22,042 nucleotides of DNA from Bacillota bacterium (lineage in GTDB: Bacteria; Bacillota; Bacilli; Paenibacillales; Paenibacillaceae), in NCBI GenBank assembly GCA_023418755.1, contig JAEZZE010000444.1, positions 1 through 22,042 on the forward strand. The letters run 5' to 3'. Of the stretch, positions 1 through 7,193 are shown piece after piece. Numbering within the stretch: the stretch's first letter is position 1; every line of letters begins with the position of its first letter. The position numbers and the translations under genes are program-made. Under the pieces are notes generated by a model that had not been told where the DNA came from, did not search any database, and saw nothing but the letters and a program-made list of their open reading frames with translations.

Positions 1-509
1 AACCGAAGCTGAACGCGATGATCATCGAATAGTAGATATGCTCGTTGTCGGTCCACTGGATGTCCGCCAGCGCGGTCAGTCCCAGCTTCCCGAACAGCGT
101 CGTCAGCAGGCCGTAGCTGGAATTGAAGACGTACTGCAGCCAGACGACGGACAGGACGACGGCCGACACCGTGTTCGGCAGGAAGATGAGCGATCTCCAG
201 AACGCCTTCCCGCGCACGTCCGAAGTGAGAATCACCGCGAATAGAAAAGCGAACGCGAAAATAAGCGCGCCCCCGATCGCCCATATGCCCAGAACGTTCG
301 TTACCGAATCCAGAAAATAAGGGCTGCGGGACAGCGTCGCGTAATTGTCCCAGCCGATAAACGTCCACTCCGCCACCTTGCTGGACAGAGAAGGAATATC
401 GTAGAAGCTCATCGCGAACGTCCGCAGCGTCGGATACAGGAAAATGACGAGGTAGATCGCGACGGCCGGCCCCAAAAACAAGGCAACGACCGGTTTCTTC
501 AGTTTCATG
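1..509 (-). CDS. Sugar ABC transporter permease, MalF/UgpA (LplB) type, partial
   Basis: Membrane subunit of a carbohydrate ABC importer. The sequence begins MKLKKPVVALFLGPAVAIYL, a short cytoplasmic head and then a hydrophobic helix (about residues 7-29). An outward-facing stretch with FIGWDNYATL follows, typical of the UgpA/LplB branch, then helices near residues 72-97 and 108-130. About 169 codons are visible, and the reading frame is open at the left edge, so the C-terminal part with the EAA loop that contacts the ATPase lies outside. The start is supported by GGGAGGTG just upstream of ATG. It lies 177 bp downstream of the solute-binding lipoprotein gene on the same strand and is most likely its partner. 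A second permease would be expected beyond the edge. The transported sugar cannot be read from this sequence. Confidence 0.9.
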
Positions 510-603
510 AGGCACCTCCCGTTCGAAACTCATGCCGATCAACCGGCAGATAGCAGTCGGAAGCCGAATCTCTTGTGAATGCCTAATGCGTGCCAGGCCC
601 CCC

Positions 604-658
604 GTACTGTCAACGTACCGCTATTGCGGAAGGCCGGGCGAAGCGGCTAATCCGCCCG
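604..658 (-). other. Hairpin-rich intergenic segment between binding-protein and permease genes
   Basis: The 177-bp gap between the lipoprotein stop and the permease start holds several short inverted repeats: GTAC arms at 604-607 and 615-618, CCGC-TATT-GCGG at 618-629, and a six-base CGGGCG/CGCCCG stem at 635-658. None is followed by a T-run, so it does not read as an intrinsic terminator. Structured RNA after a binding-protein cistron can protect that message and give more binding protein than permease, as known for malE-malF. That role here is inference. Confidence 0.35.
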
Positions 659-686
659 CCGCGCCCAGCCCCCTTGCCGAATCGAA

Positions 687-2108
687 TCAGCCGCCGTAGA
701 ACTTCTTGGCCGCCGCGCTCATCTTGTCGACGTAAGCATCCGGACTCAGCTTGCCCGTCGCCAACTCCATGAACACGGGGATCACCGTACCCGTCGAGAA
801 GTCGCCGCCGTTATCGATTCCATTGCCCCATGGCATATTCGCCTTGGCGTTGTCGAAAGCGGTCGCGGCTTCCGCCAGCGGAGCCGGCCACTCGGTATCG
901 AGCGTAGCCGGAATGGCCAGCGCCTGATCGGACATCGCTTGCTGAGCCTTCTTGCCGACCAAATATTTGACGAGCTCGAACGCCGCCGGAACGTTCTTGC
1001 CGTTCTTGTTCATCAGCAAGCCTTGCGCGCCGAAGGTCAGCCCCTCCAGCCCGCCTTGGCCGTTGCCGTTGGGCACGGTCGGGAACTGGAACGAGCCCCA
1101 GCGGAAATCCGGTCCGGCCGTAGCCGCGACCTCGTTAGGAAGCCACGTTCCGTTCAAATACATGCCGGCCTTGCTGAGAGCCAGATCCTGCTGTCCGGCG
1201 GGATACTTGTTGCCCGCGATTTTTTTGGAGAAATAGCCCTTCTCCTGCAGCAGCTGCATATCGGAAGCGAATTGCTTAACGATCGGGTCCTTCCACATCT
1301 CGCCGGTCTTGTCCTTCGCAAGGCTGTCGGTCCAGTCGCTGCCCATCGCGCTGCCGAAGTAGCCGCCGATGAACAGGTCGCGATAAGCGTCGTCGAACGT
1401 GATCGGATCGATGCCCGACTGCTTAAGCGCCTCGCACGCCGCCAGAAACTCCTCCCAGCTCGTCGGAACCGCCGTAATGCCGGCTTTCTCGAACAGCGCC
1501 TTGTTGTAGAAAAACAATACGGCGTAAGGCTGCTGCGGAATCGCGTAATAGCCCTCCTCCAGCCCGGCTTCCGTCGACAGCGTCCTGACCCACTCGATCA
1601 GCGACGGAATAAGCGAATCCTTGACCGACTTCCCGTCGCTTCCGATGGCGGGCAGCTGCAGCAGATCGTCCAGCTTCAGCACGTGATCCTTCAGATTGGC
1701 CAGCGCCGAGCCCGGGTCCTGCTCGAAAATGTCGATCTGCTGGCCGCTCTCCAGCGCGGGTTTGATCAGCTTGTTGATGTCCCGGCCGTTGAATTTCAGC
1801 TCGACCTCGACGGCGGGATTGTTCGCCCTGAATTCCGCGACCGCCTCCTCGATGACCTTGGCCTGCGGCTCCGTATTGCTCCACATCGACCAGAACACGA
1901 CTTTGCCCTCCAGATTCGAGCCGGAAGGGCTCTCTTCCGCGGGAGCGGATTCCTCCGCCGATGCCGAAGGCTTGGCGGACGGAGACGCGCTGGGCGACGG
2001 GCTGGACGACGCCGAAGGCGCCGCCGACTTGCCGCAGCCCGCCAGCAGCACGATTGCCAGACATAGCGAAAGCAATGAAAATGCGCCGGTTTTTCCGATC
2101 TTGTTCAC
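687..2108 (-). CDS. Extracellular sugar-binding lipoprotein of an ABC transporter
   Basis: A 473-residue solute-binding protein of the MalE/UgpB-like family 1, anchored outside the membrane, that delivers a carbohydrate to the permease encoded next. The N-terminus is a lipoprotein signal ending in the lipobox LLAGC, with Cys25 as the expected lipidated residue. A Ser/Pro/Ala/Glu-rich tether of about 40 residues follows (about 27-66), then the folded domain from EGKVVFWSMWSN. Later segments such as ALFEKAGITAVPTSWEEF, SKAGMYLNGTW and PAAFELVKYLVG are characteristic of the family. It starts with GTG preceded by AGGGGGA at good spacing. It is the first gene after the divergent control region at 2109-2347, so regulation by the neighbouring two-component system is likely. 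The ligand is unknown. Confidence 0.93.
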   Translation of the reverse strand: MNKIGKTGAFSLLSLCLAIVLLAGCGKSAAPSASSSPSPSASPSAKPSASAEESAPAEESPSGSNLEGKVVFWSMWSNTEPQAKVIEEAVAEFRANNPAVEVELKFNGRDINKLIKPALESGQQIDIFEQDPGSALANLKDHVLKLDDLLQLPAIGSDGKSVKDSLIPSLIEWVRTLSTEAGLEEGYYAIPQQPYAVLFFYNKALFEKAGITAVPTSWEEFLAACEALKQSGIDPITFDDAYRDLFIGGYFGSAMGSDWTDSLAKDKTGEMWKDPIVKQFASDMQLLQEKGYFSKKIAGNKYPAGQQDLALSKAGMYLNGTWLPNEVAATAGPDFRWGSFQFPTVPNGNGQGGLEGLTFGAQGLLMNKNGKNVPAAFELVKYLVGKKAQQAMSDQALAIPATLDTEWPAPLAEAATAFDNAKANMPWGNGIDNGGDFSTGTVIPVFMELATGKLSPDAYVDKMSAAAKKFYGG

Positions 2109-2152
2109 GTTCGATTCCCCCTATGAAATGGTTGGTGACGCTTACAATTGCG

Positions 2153-2181
2153 ATTATAGGGCGAACCGACCGGCCAAAGTA
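2153..2181 (-). promoter_or_regulatory. Promoter of the sugar-binding lipoprotein operon
   Basis: On the minus strand a perfect -10 TATAAT lies at 2153-2158. At 17-bp spacing the -35 is only TACTTT (2176-2181), a poor match to TTGACA. The predicted start near 2146 gives a leader of about 38 nt. The weak -35 coincides with the edge of repeat copy 1 (2176-2195), the layout expected of a promoter that needs an activator. Confidence 0.6.
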
Positions 2182-2280
2182 TGGCTCCGGCTTAGATTAA
2201 AATGGACGGCGATTAGCCATTGCTCCCGGCAAAGTATGTCTTCTCGTTAGATAAACATGGACTCCAGTTAGAAGTGCTCC
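2171..2280. repeat. Tandem direct repeat holding four 20-bp sites, probable regulator-binding array
   Basis: Two tandem units, 2171-2226 and 2227-2280, share about three quarters of their bases. Inside them are four 20-bp sites: AAAGTATGGCTCCGGCTTAG (2176-2195), TTAAAATGGACGGCGATTAG (2197-2216), AAAGTATGTCTTCTCGTTAG (2231-2250) and TAAACATGGACTCCAGTTAG (2252-2271). All have ATG at positions 6-8 and TTAG at 17-20. The first and second, and the third and fourth, start 21 bp apart; the two pairs are offset by 55 bp. Two-turn spacing in direct orientation is the geometry of AraC half-sites at araI1-araI2. The AraC-type response regulator encoded at 4158-5606 is the obvious candidate ligand (inference). 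Confidence 0.7.
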
Positions 2281-2308
2281 GCGCTTCGTCTCTATATGAA
2301 ATGGATCA

Positions 2309-2317
2309 TGATATAAT
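2309..2317 (+). promoter_or_regulatory. Extended -10 promoter of the kinase-regulator-lipoprotein operon
   Basis: TGATATAAT is an extended -10 (TG, one base, TATAAT at 2312-2317) with no recognisable -35 at the usual distance. The predicted start near 2324 leaves a leader of about 24 nt before the GTG at 2348. The nearest repeat copy ends about 53 bp upstream of this start, so the array could also autoregulate this operon. Confidence 0.5.
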
Positions 2318-2347
2318 CGGGGTACCTGGAGCGAAAGCGGTGACCTC

Positions 2348-4183
2348 GTGGGCGTACTGAAAAAGCTGAAAATCAAGACGCAAATCATGATAGCGGTTGC
2401 ATGCGTGCTGGCCGTCATGCTCCTGATCATCTACTCGCTATACGAGCAGACCTCGCGAATCGTCATCCGCAACAACAGCCAATATACCGAAGACCTAGTC
2501 CGCAAGTTCAAGCTCGGCATGTCCCAGAAGGTCGACGAGGTCGGACAGATCATGCTCAATCTCGGATTCGATCCGTTCCTCCAGCAATATTTGACGCAGG
2601 TCAATCCGAGCCTGCTGTACGAGATGGGCAAGGAACTGGATCGAAAAATCATCTCCTTAAAAGCGGGCCGGCAAGGCATAGAGGACATCGTCCTGATCGG
2701 CGCGCGCGGCACGAAATACAGCCTCAACGGCGGTATCGAGTACGTGCGGGAGCTCGAGCCCGAAATTCTGAGCAGCGACGGCGTCTACGTCAGCGGTCTG
2801 CAAAAGTTCAGCTACAGCGGTACGCTGCAGAACGCCATGGTGTTCGCCCAAAACATTTACTCCGACGGCACGAACGGATCGGCGGAGAAGCGGATCGGTT
2901 ATATCGCGGTTATCGCCAACGTGGGGACGATGTTTTTCGATACCGACACGCCGCAGTCCGAGCCCGGCGCCGGCTTCTATCTGATCGACCGTTACGGCCG
3001 GGCGTTCCCGGAGACGCACGTCTCCGACATTGCCCGCAATGTCGGGACGCTCGGCCGCATGTCCGGGGAACAGCCATCGGTCAAGGATTCCATCGGAGGC
3101 ATCAAGGGATCGGTGCAGCTTCACCCGCTCCCCGCGATCCAATCCTCCCTGCTCAGCTTCATTCCGGAGGAGGCGCTGCTGGCCGAGCTGAACAAGGTGC
3201 GCACGCAGAGCGTGTTTATCGTTCTGTTAGCGCTCGTTCTGATGGCTCTGCCCTTCGCGATGATTATCAACAACATCGTCCATCCGATTCAGGTGCTGGT
3301 AAAGTTCATTAACAGCATGAAATCCGGAGGCGCGATCCGCGAGGCGAAAAACGACCTGAGGCTGGAAGGCAATCTGGAGATGAAGGTCGTGGCCGAGAAG
3401 CTGAACGGAATGCTGAACGAGCTGAACAGCCTCACCCACAAGCTCGTCGAGACGACGACCCATCTGCTGGAGGCCGAGATCGAGAAGGAGAAAGCCGCGT
3501 CCGCTTATTTGCGCAGCCAGATCAATCCCCATTTCCTGTACAACACGTTGGAGTCGATCAAGGGCGTGGCGCTGGAGCTCGGAGCGAACCGCGTCGTCGA
3601 GATGACCAAGGCGCTCGGCAAGCTGTTCCATTACAGCATCAAGGGGCCGGGCTGGGTGACGCTCGACCGGGAGCTGGGCGCCGTTCAATCGTACGTTTTC
3701 CTGCAATCGATCCGGTTCGAGGACCGTTTTGACGCGAGCTACGAGTTTAGCGAGGAAGCCTTGAAAGCGCCGGTCATGAAAATGATCTTGCAGCCGCTCG
3801 TCGAAAACGCCATCTTCCATGGGCTGGAGCCGAAGACGACCCCCGGCAGGCTGCTGATCTCCGCGCGCGTCGATGACGGCGTCCTCGTCCTCGCCGTCGT
3901 CGACGACGGCGTCGGCGTGGAGGCGGATAAGCTGGCCGCTATCCGGAGGCGATTGGCAGAGCGACCTTCATCGTTTGGACGCGACGGGCAGGATCCGGCC
4001 GCTCCGGGGGAAGGGCTCGGAGTCCTGAACGTCCATAACCGGCTCAGATTGGCTTACGGCGAGAACGGCGGCCTGGTCTTCAACAGCGAAGCCGGGCGGG
4101 GAACCCGGATCGTCCTGCACATTCCTTTGCATACTGCGCATTCGGGAGGAGATACGGATGTACAAAGCGCTTCTCGTCGATGA
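2348..4183 (+). CDS. YesM-like sensor histidine kinase
   Basis: A 611-residue membrane sensor kinase. TM1 is at about residues 13-32, an extracellular sensing region of about 250 residues follows, TM2 is at about 288-309, then a HAMP-like linker and a His_kinase-type dimerisation segment with QINPHFLYNTLE (His395 the expected phosphorylated residue). The ATPase domain has its N box at LQPLVENAIFHG (Asn487), a G1 motif VVDDGVGV near 518-525 and a GEGLGVLNVHNRL motif near 554-566. This is the LytS/YesM class, which partners AraC-type regulators. The start is GTG with a weak GGTGA upstream; a later ATG at codon 14 would delete part of TM1. Its 3' end overlaps the regulator gene by 26 bp, so the two are translationally coupled. 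The stimulus is probably a sugar, by context only. Confidence 0.94.
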   Translation: MGVLKKLKIKTQIMIAVACVLAVMLLIIYSLYEQTSRIVIRNNSQYTEDLVRKFKLGMSQKVDEVGQIMLNLGFDPFLQQYLTQVNPSLLYEMGKELDRKIISLKAGRQGIEDIVLIGARGTKYSLNGGIEYVRELEPEILSSDGVYVSGLQKFSYSGTLQNAMVFAQNIYSDGTNGSAEKRIGYIAVIANVGTMFFDTDTPQSEPGAGFYLIDRYGRAFPETHVSDIARNVGTLGRMSGEQPSVKDSIGGIKGSVQLHPLPAIQSSLLSFIPEEALLAELNKVRTQSVFIVLLALVLMALPFAMIINNIVHPIQVLVKFINSMKSGGAIREAKNDLRLEGNLEMKVVAEKLNGMLNELNSLTHKLVETTTHLLEAEIEKEKAASAYLRSQINPHFLYNTLESIKGVALELGANRVVEMTKALGKLFHYSIKGPGWVTLDRELGAVQSYVFLQSIRFEDRFDASYEFSEEALKAPVMKMILQPLVENAIFHGLEPKTTPGRLLISARVDDGVLVLAVVDDGVGVEADKLAAIRRRLAERPSSFGRDGQDPAAPGEGLGVLNVHNRLRLAYGENGGLVFNSEAGRGTRIVLHIPLHTAHSGGDTDVQSASRR

Positions 4184-5606
4184 CGAAAATCTGGTGCTCA
4201 AAAGCCTCGAAGCCGGAATCGATTGGCGCAAGGCGGGGTTTGCCGTCGCGGGCAAAGCGAATAACGGGGCCGAGGCGCTGCAGCTCGTCCTGGAGCTGAA
4301 GCCCCATATCGTGTTCACGGACATTCGCATGCCGGGCTTGTCCGGGCTGGAGCTGATCAAGCAGATCAAGGAGATGGACGCCGACATCCAGATCGTCGTC
4401 ATCAGCGGCTACGCCGAGTTCGCTTACGTGCAGAAGTCGCTGACCTACGGCGTGCTGGGCTACTGCCTGAAGCCTTTCGACGACCATGAGATCGACGCCC
4501 TGCTCAAGACGGCGGCCAAGGCGATCGAAGACGTTCGTCAGAGGCGAGAGAACGAGCTGCTGGAGCTGATCGAGGAGCCGGCCGGAGAGGCCGCCGAAGC
4601 CGCGTTCGATTGGATTCTGCGGGCGAACGGTCTTGACGAGGATCTGCTGTGCGTTCTCGTCTCGCTTGGCAAAGGCCGGGTGAGCTTTCGCGCCGGAGTT
4701 CGCGCCTTCTCGATTCACCTTGGCGGCTCGCGGATCGGCTATTTCGTGCAATGCTCGGCAGCGGATCTGCTGCGCGGTTTGATTCGCGAGCCGATTCCTT
4801 CGGATATTCTGGGCATTGGCGCCGCGCGAACGGGACGGAAGCTGTGCAGCGCCATTAAAGCGTTGGACGCGGCGACCGTGAACGCCTGGAACTTCTTCGT
4901 GCACGGACGGGACGCCGTCCACATCCGCGAAGAGCGGGCCGGCGAGACGGAAGCCGACCGATTGGTGCGGAAGCTCGAACGGAGCGCCGCGAAGAAGGAT
5001 ACCGCCGCGATGCGGCAGCTGCTCGGCGAGATGGCGCTGCCCGGGAATAAACGCGGCCTCACTATCGTACATGCGCTTATCGTCTACAACCTCGTCTACT
5101 TTCACGCCTCCTCCGATCTGTCGGCCGCGCCCGAGGAGGACTACATTTTCAGCAGAGACCAGCTTTATCACTTGTATCGCAGCTTCGATGCGATGATCGA
5201 CAGCCTGCGGGAAGAGCTGCGCGGTACGGACCGAGCTCCGTTCGCCCGTGCGGAGCGGAAGACGGCGCATGCCAACCTGAAGGAAATCGTTAAGCACATT
5301 AACGAAAACTACCGCAGCGACATTTCCATCCAAAGCATCGCGAGAAGCTTCTACATGAACCCCAACTACTTGAGCCAGCTGTTCAAACGGGAGCTGAACG
5401 TGACGTTTACCGAATACTTGACTCAGACGCGCTTGCGGCAAGCCCGTCTGCTGCTGAAGACGACCGGCCTCTCGGTCGGGGAGATCGCGGAGAGCGTCGG
5501 GTTTCGGGACTACTTCTATTTCATCCGGATTTTCAAAAAGTACGAGAATATAACGCCCCGTCAGTACCGCCTGCAAGCCGGGGAGCAGCGGGAGGAGAAG
5601 GCATGA
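4158..5606 (+). CDS. YesN-like response regulator with AraC-type DNA-binding domain
   Basis: A 482-residue cytoplasmic regulator, the partner of the overlapping kinase. The receiver domain (about 1-120) shows the acidic pair in LLVDDEN (Asp8, Asp9), the phospho-acceptor Asp55 in VFTDIRMPG, the Ser in VISGYAEF and Lys105 in CLKPF. A poorly conserved middle region of about 230 residues follows. The last 100 residues form a double helix-turn-helix of the AraC/XylS family, with SIQSIARSFYMNPNYLSQLF and VGEIAESVGFRDYFYFIRIF. The ATG is preceded by GGGAGGAG inside the kinase gene. The stop overlaps the next start as ATGA. Likely targets are the direct repeats at 2176-2271; that link is inferred from position and geometry. 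Confidence 0.94.
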   Translation: MYKALLVDDENLVLKSLEAGIDWRKAGFAVAGKANNGAEALQLVLELKPHIVFTDIRMPGLSGLELIKQIKEMDADIQIVVISGYAEFAYVQKSLTYGVLGYCLKPFDDHEIDALLKTAAKAIEDVRQRRENELLELIEEPAGEAAEAAFDWILRANGLDEDLLCVLVSLGKGRVSFRAGVRAFSIHLGGSRIGYFVQCSAADLLRGLIREPIPSDILGIGAARTGRKLCSAIKALDAATVNAWNFFVHGRDAVHIREERAGETEADRLVRKLERSAAKKDTAAMRQLLGEMALPGNKRGLTIVHALIVYNLVYFHASSDLSAAPEEDYIFSRDQLYHLYRSFDAMIDSLREELRGTDRAPFARAERKTAHANLKEIVKHINENYRSDISIQSIARSFYMNPNYLSQLFKRELNVTFTEYLTQTRLRQARLLLKTTGLSVGEIAESVGFRDYFYFIRIFKKYENITPRQYRLQAGEQREEKA

Positions 5607-7192
5607 ACCGTTCGCGCCGCGCCGCCGTCCGGTTGCTCGCCGCCCTTCTTCTCGTCTTCTCTCTCGCCGGATGCTCCGGCCCGTCTTCGGACGGCAAGCT
5701 TCTCTCCGCGCGCTCCGAGCCGATGGAAATTTCCGTCGCCTTCTGGGATCTCGCGGAGAACATGATGCAGGACGATCCGGCGCTCAGGCTTCTCGAGCAG
5801 AAACTGAACATTGCGATCAAGCCGATTCCGATCAAAATCGAAAACTACATGCAGCAAATCCAGATGTGGGCTTCGACCGGCCAGCTGCCGGATATTTTCT
5901 CCGTCGATGCGGTGAATTCCCAATATTACAGAAGCTGGCGGGACCGCGGCGTCATCAAGCCGATTCCGGACGAGTTGTCCGCTTATCCGAATTTGCAGGC
6001 TTATTTGAGATTGCCCGGAACCGACGGTTTGAAGGACGACGGCAAGCTGTATTTCATTCCGCGCCAGACGTACGACAGCACCGACTACAACGTTCTGGAC
6101 CGCATCGTCGTCTACCGTTGGGATTTGGCCCAGAAAGCCGGCATCGCCAAAGAGCCCGAGACCTGGAACGAGTTCCGGGCCATGCTTAAGGCCATCGTCG
6201 ACCGCGATCCGGAGAACAAGCATATTCGAGGCTTGACCGCAAACGGCAATCTGCTGCTCGGGGGGCTGTTCTGGCTGTACAGCACTCCCGCCGCCACCAG
6301 CGACGGAAGCGGCAGCGACTTCAAGTGGATCCGGGAGGACGGCCGCTACATCCCTGCCGTATTCTCCAAGGGTTCCATCGAATCTCTCAAGCTGCTGCGG
6401 GATTTCTATGTATCCGGATTGATCGATCCCGACCTGCCGGTCACCCGGGGAGAGATGGCCAGGGACAAGTTCGCCCAAGGCAAGGTGGCGGCGCTGATTC
6501 TGGCGGGAGGCGCGCAAAAATTGGACGTGAGCATCTACAGGGAGGGGTGGCTCAAATTTCATCCCGAAGATACGGCCTTCTACGATAAGATCAAGCTTCT
6601 CAAGCCGCTTCCGGCGATCGACGGCAACCGGTACCACGCCGTGTTCAAGACGTTCTGGTCGGAAAGCTATATTTCCGCGAAGGTGGACGATCGGAAGATG
6701 GCGCGCATTCTGGAGCTGTTCGATTATTTGAATACGGCCGAGTTCAAGGAGATGCGCCGCTTCGGACTGGAGAACGCGGACTTCGTCAGGGAGTACGGCC
6801 GCATTATGCCGCTCGATCCGGAAGCCAGCGTCATGACGAAATACAAGGCGTTCTCTACGTTCGCCAATCTGCTCGACTGGGACGGCATGTTCACGCTAAA
6901 TCCGGATTATACCGGCATCTCCCCGGAAGCCAAGGAGGCGCAGCTGGAACTGGTCGACTACTCGATGCGGACGACCCGCAAGCAGATGTACGAGCCGAAG
7001 CTGACGCAGCTCTCCACTCCGGCCAAGGACGGCTTCACGATCTTCGACAGCGACGATATGATCCGCGTCATGATCAGCGATTTGCCGGTCGAAACCGCTT
7101 GGCAGACGATTATCGACGGCTACAAAGAAAAAGGCCTCGACCGGATGATCGAGGAAGTGAATGCGCGTGCCCGCGAGCTCGGCATCGAATAA
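5603..7192 (+). CDS. Solute-binding lipoprotein, LplA-like, co-encoded with the two-component system
   Basis: A 529-residue extracellular binding protein. The signal peptide ends in the lipobox SLAGC, with Cys24 the likely lipid attachment site. The mature part reads as the LplA/YtcQ-like branch of sugar-binding proteins: ISVAFWDLAENM, IQMWASTGQLPDIFSVDA, ADFVREYGRIMPL-type segments and a C-terminal ETAWQTIIDGYKEKGLDRMIEEVN. Its ATG overlaps the regulator stop by four bases, so it is the third gene of the kinase operon. No permease follows: the next gene is convergent and one base away. It may serve a permease elsewhere, or present ligand to the kinase sensor domain; the second idea is inference from the operon alone. 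The ligand is unknown. Confidence 0.9.
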   Translation: MNRSRRAAVRLLAALLLVFSLAGCSGPSSDGKLLSARSEPMEISVAFWDLAENMMQDDPALRLLEQKLNIAIKPIPIKIENYMQQIQMWASTGQLPDIFSVDAVNSQYYRSWRDRGVIKPIPDELSAYPNLQAYLRLPGTDGLKDDGKLYFIPRQTYDSTDYNVLDRIVVYRWDLAQKAGIAKEPETWNEFRAMLKAIVDRDPENKHIRGLTANGNLLLGGLFWLYSTPAATSDGSGSDFKWIREDGRYIPAVFSKGSIESLKLLRDFYVSGLIDPDLPVTRGEMARDKFAQGKVAALILAGGAQKLDVSIYREGWLKFHPEDTAFYDKIKLLKPLPAIDGNRYHAVFKTFWSESYISAKVDDRKMARILELFDYLNTAEFKEMRRFGLENADFVREYGRIMPLDPEASVMTKYKAFSTFANLLDWDGMFTLNPDYTGISPEAKEAQLELVDYSMRTTRKQMYEPKLTQLSTPAKDGFTIFDSDDMIRVMISDLPVETAWQTIIDGYKEKGLDRMIEEVNARARELGIE

Positions 7193-7193
7193 T

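Noticed and set aside
939..2066. Long plus-strand open frame (375 codons) opposite the sugar-binding lipoprotein gene
   Set aside because: It is antisense to a gene with lipobox and family motifs; its product is Arg/Leu/Gln-rich as expected of a GC-rich shadow frame and shows no domain.
2122..2304. TATGAAATGG at 2122-2131 and again at 2295-2304 as further copies of the regulator site
   Set aside because: They share ATGG with the four-copy consensus but lack TTAG at positions 17-20 and are not in the 21-bp phase.
4080..5576. 498-codon minus-strand open frame opposite the first response regulator
   Set aside because: It lies wholly over a gene with clear receiver and AraC motifs, and its translation (Val/Gln/Arg/His-rich, no motifs) is typical of a complementary-frame artefact.
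5561..6637. 358-codon minus-strand open frame opposite the second lipoprotein
   Set aside because: Shadow frame; the plus-strand lipoprotein has a signal peptide, coupled start and family sequence, and the minus product has none.
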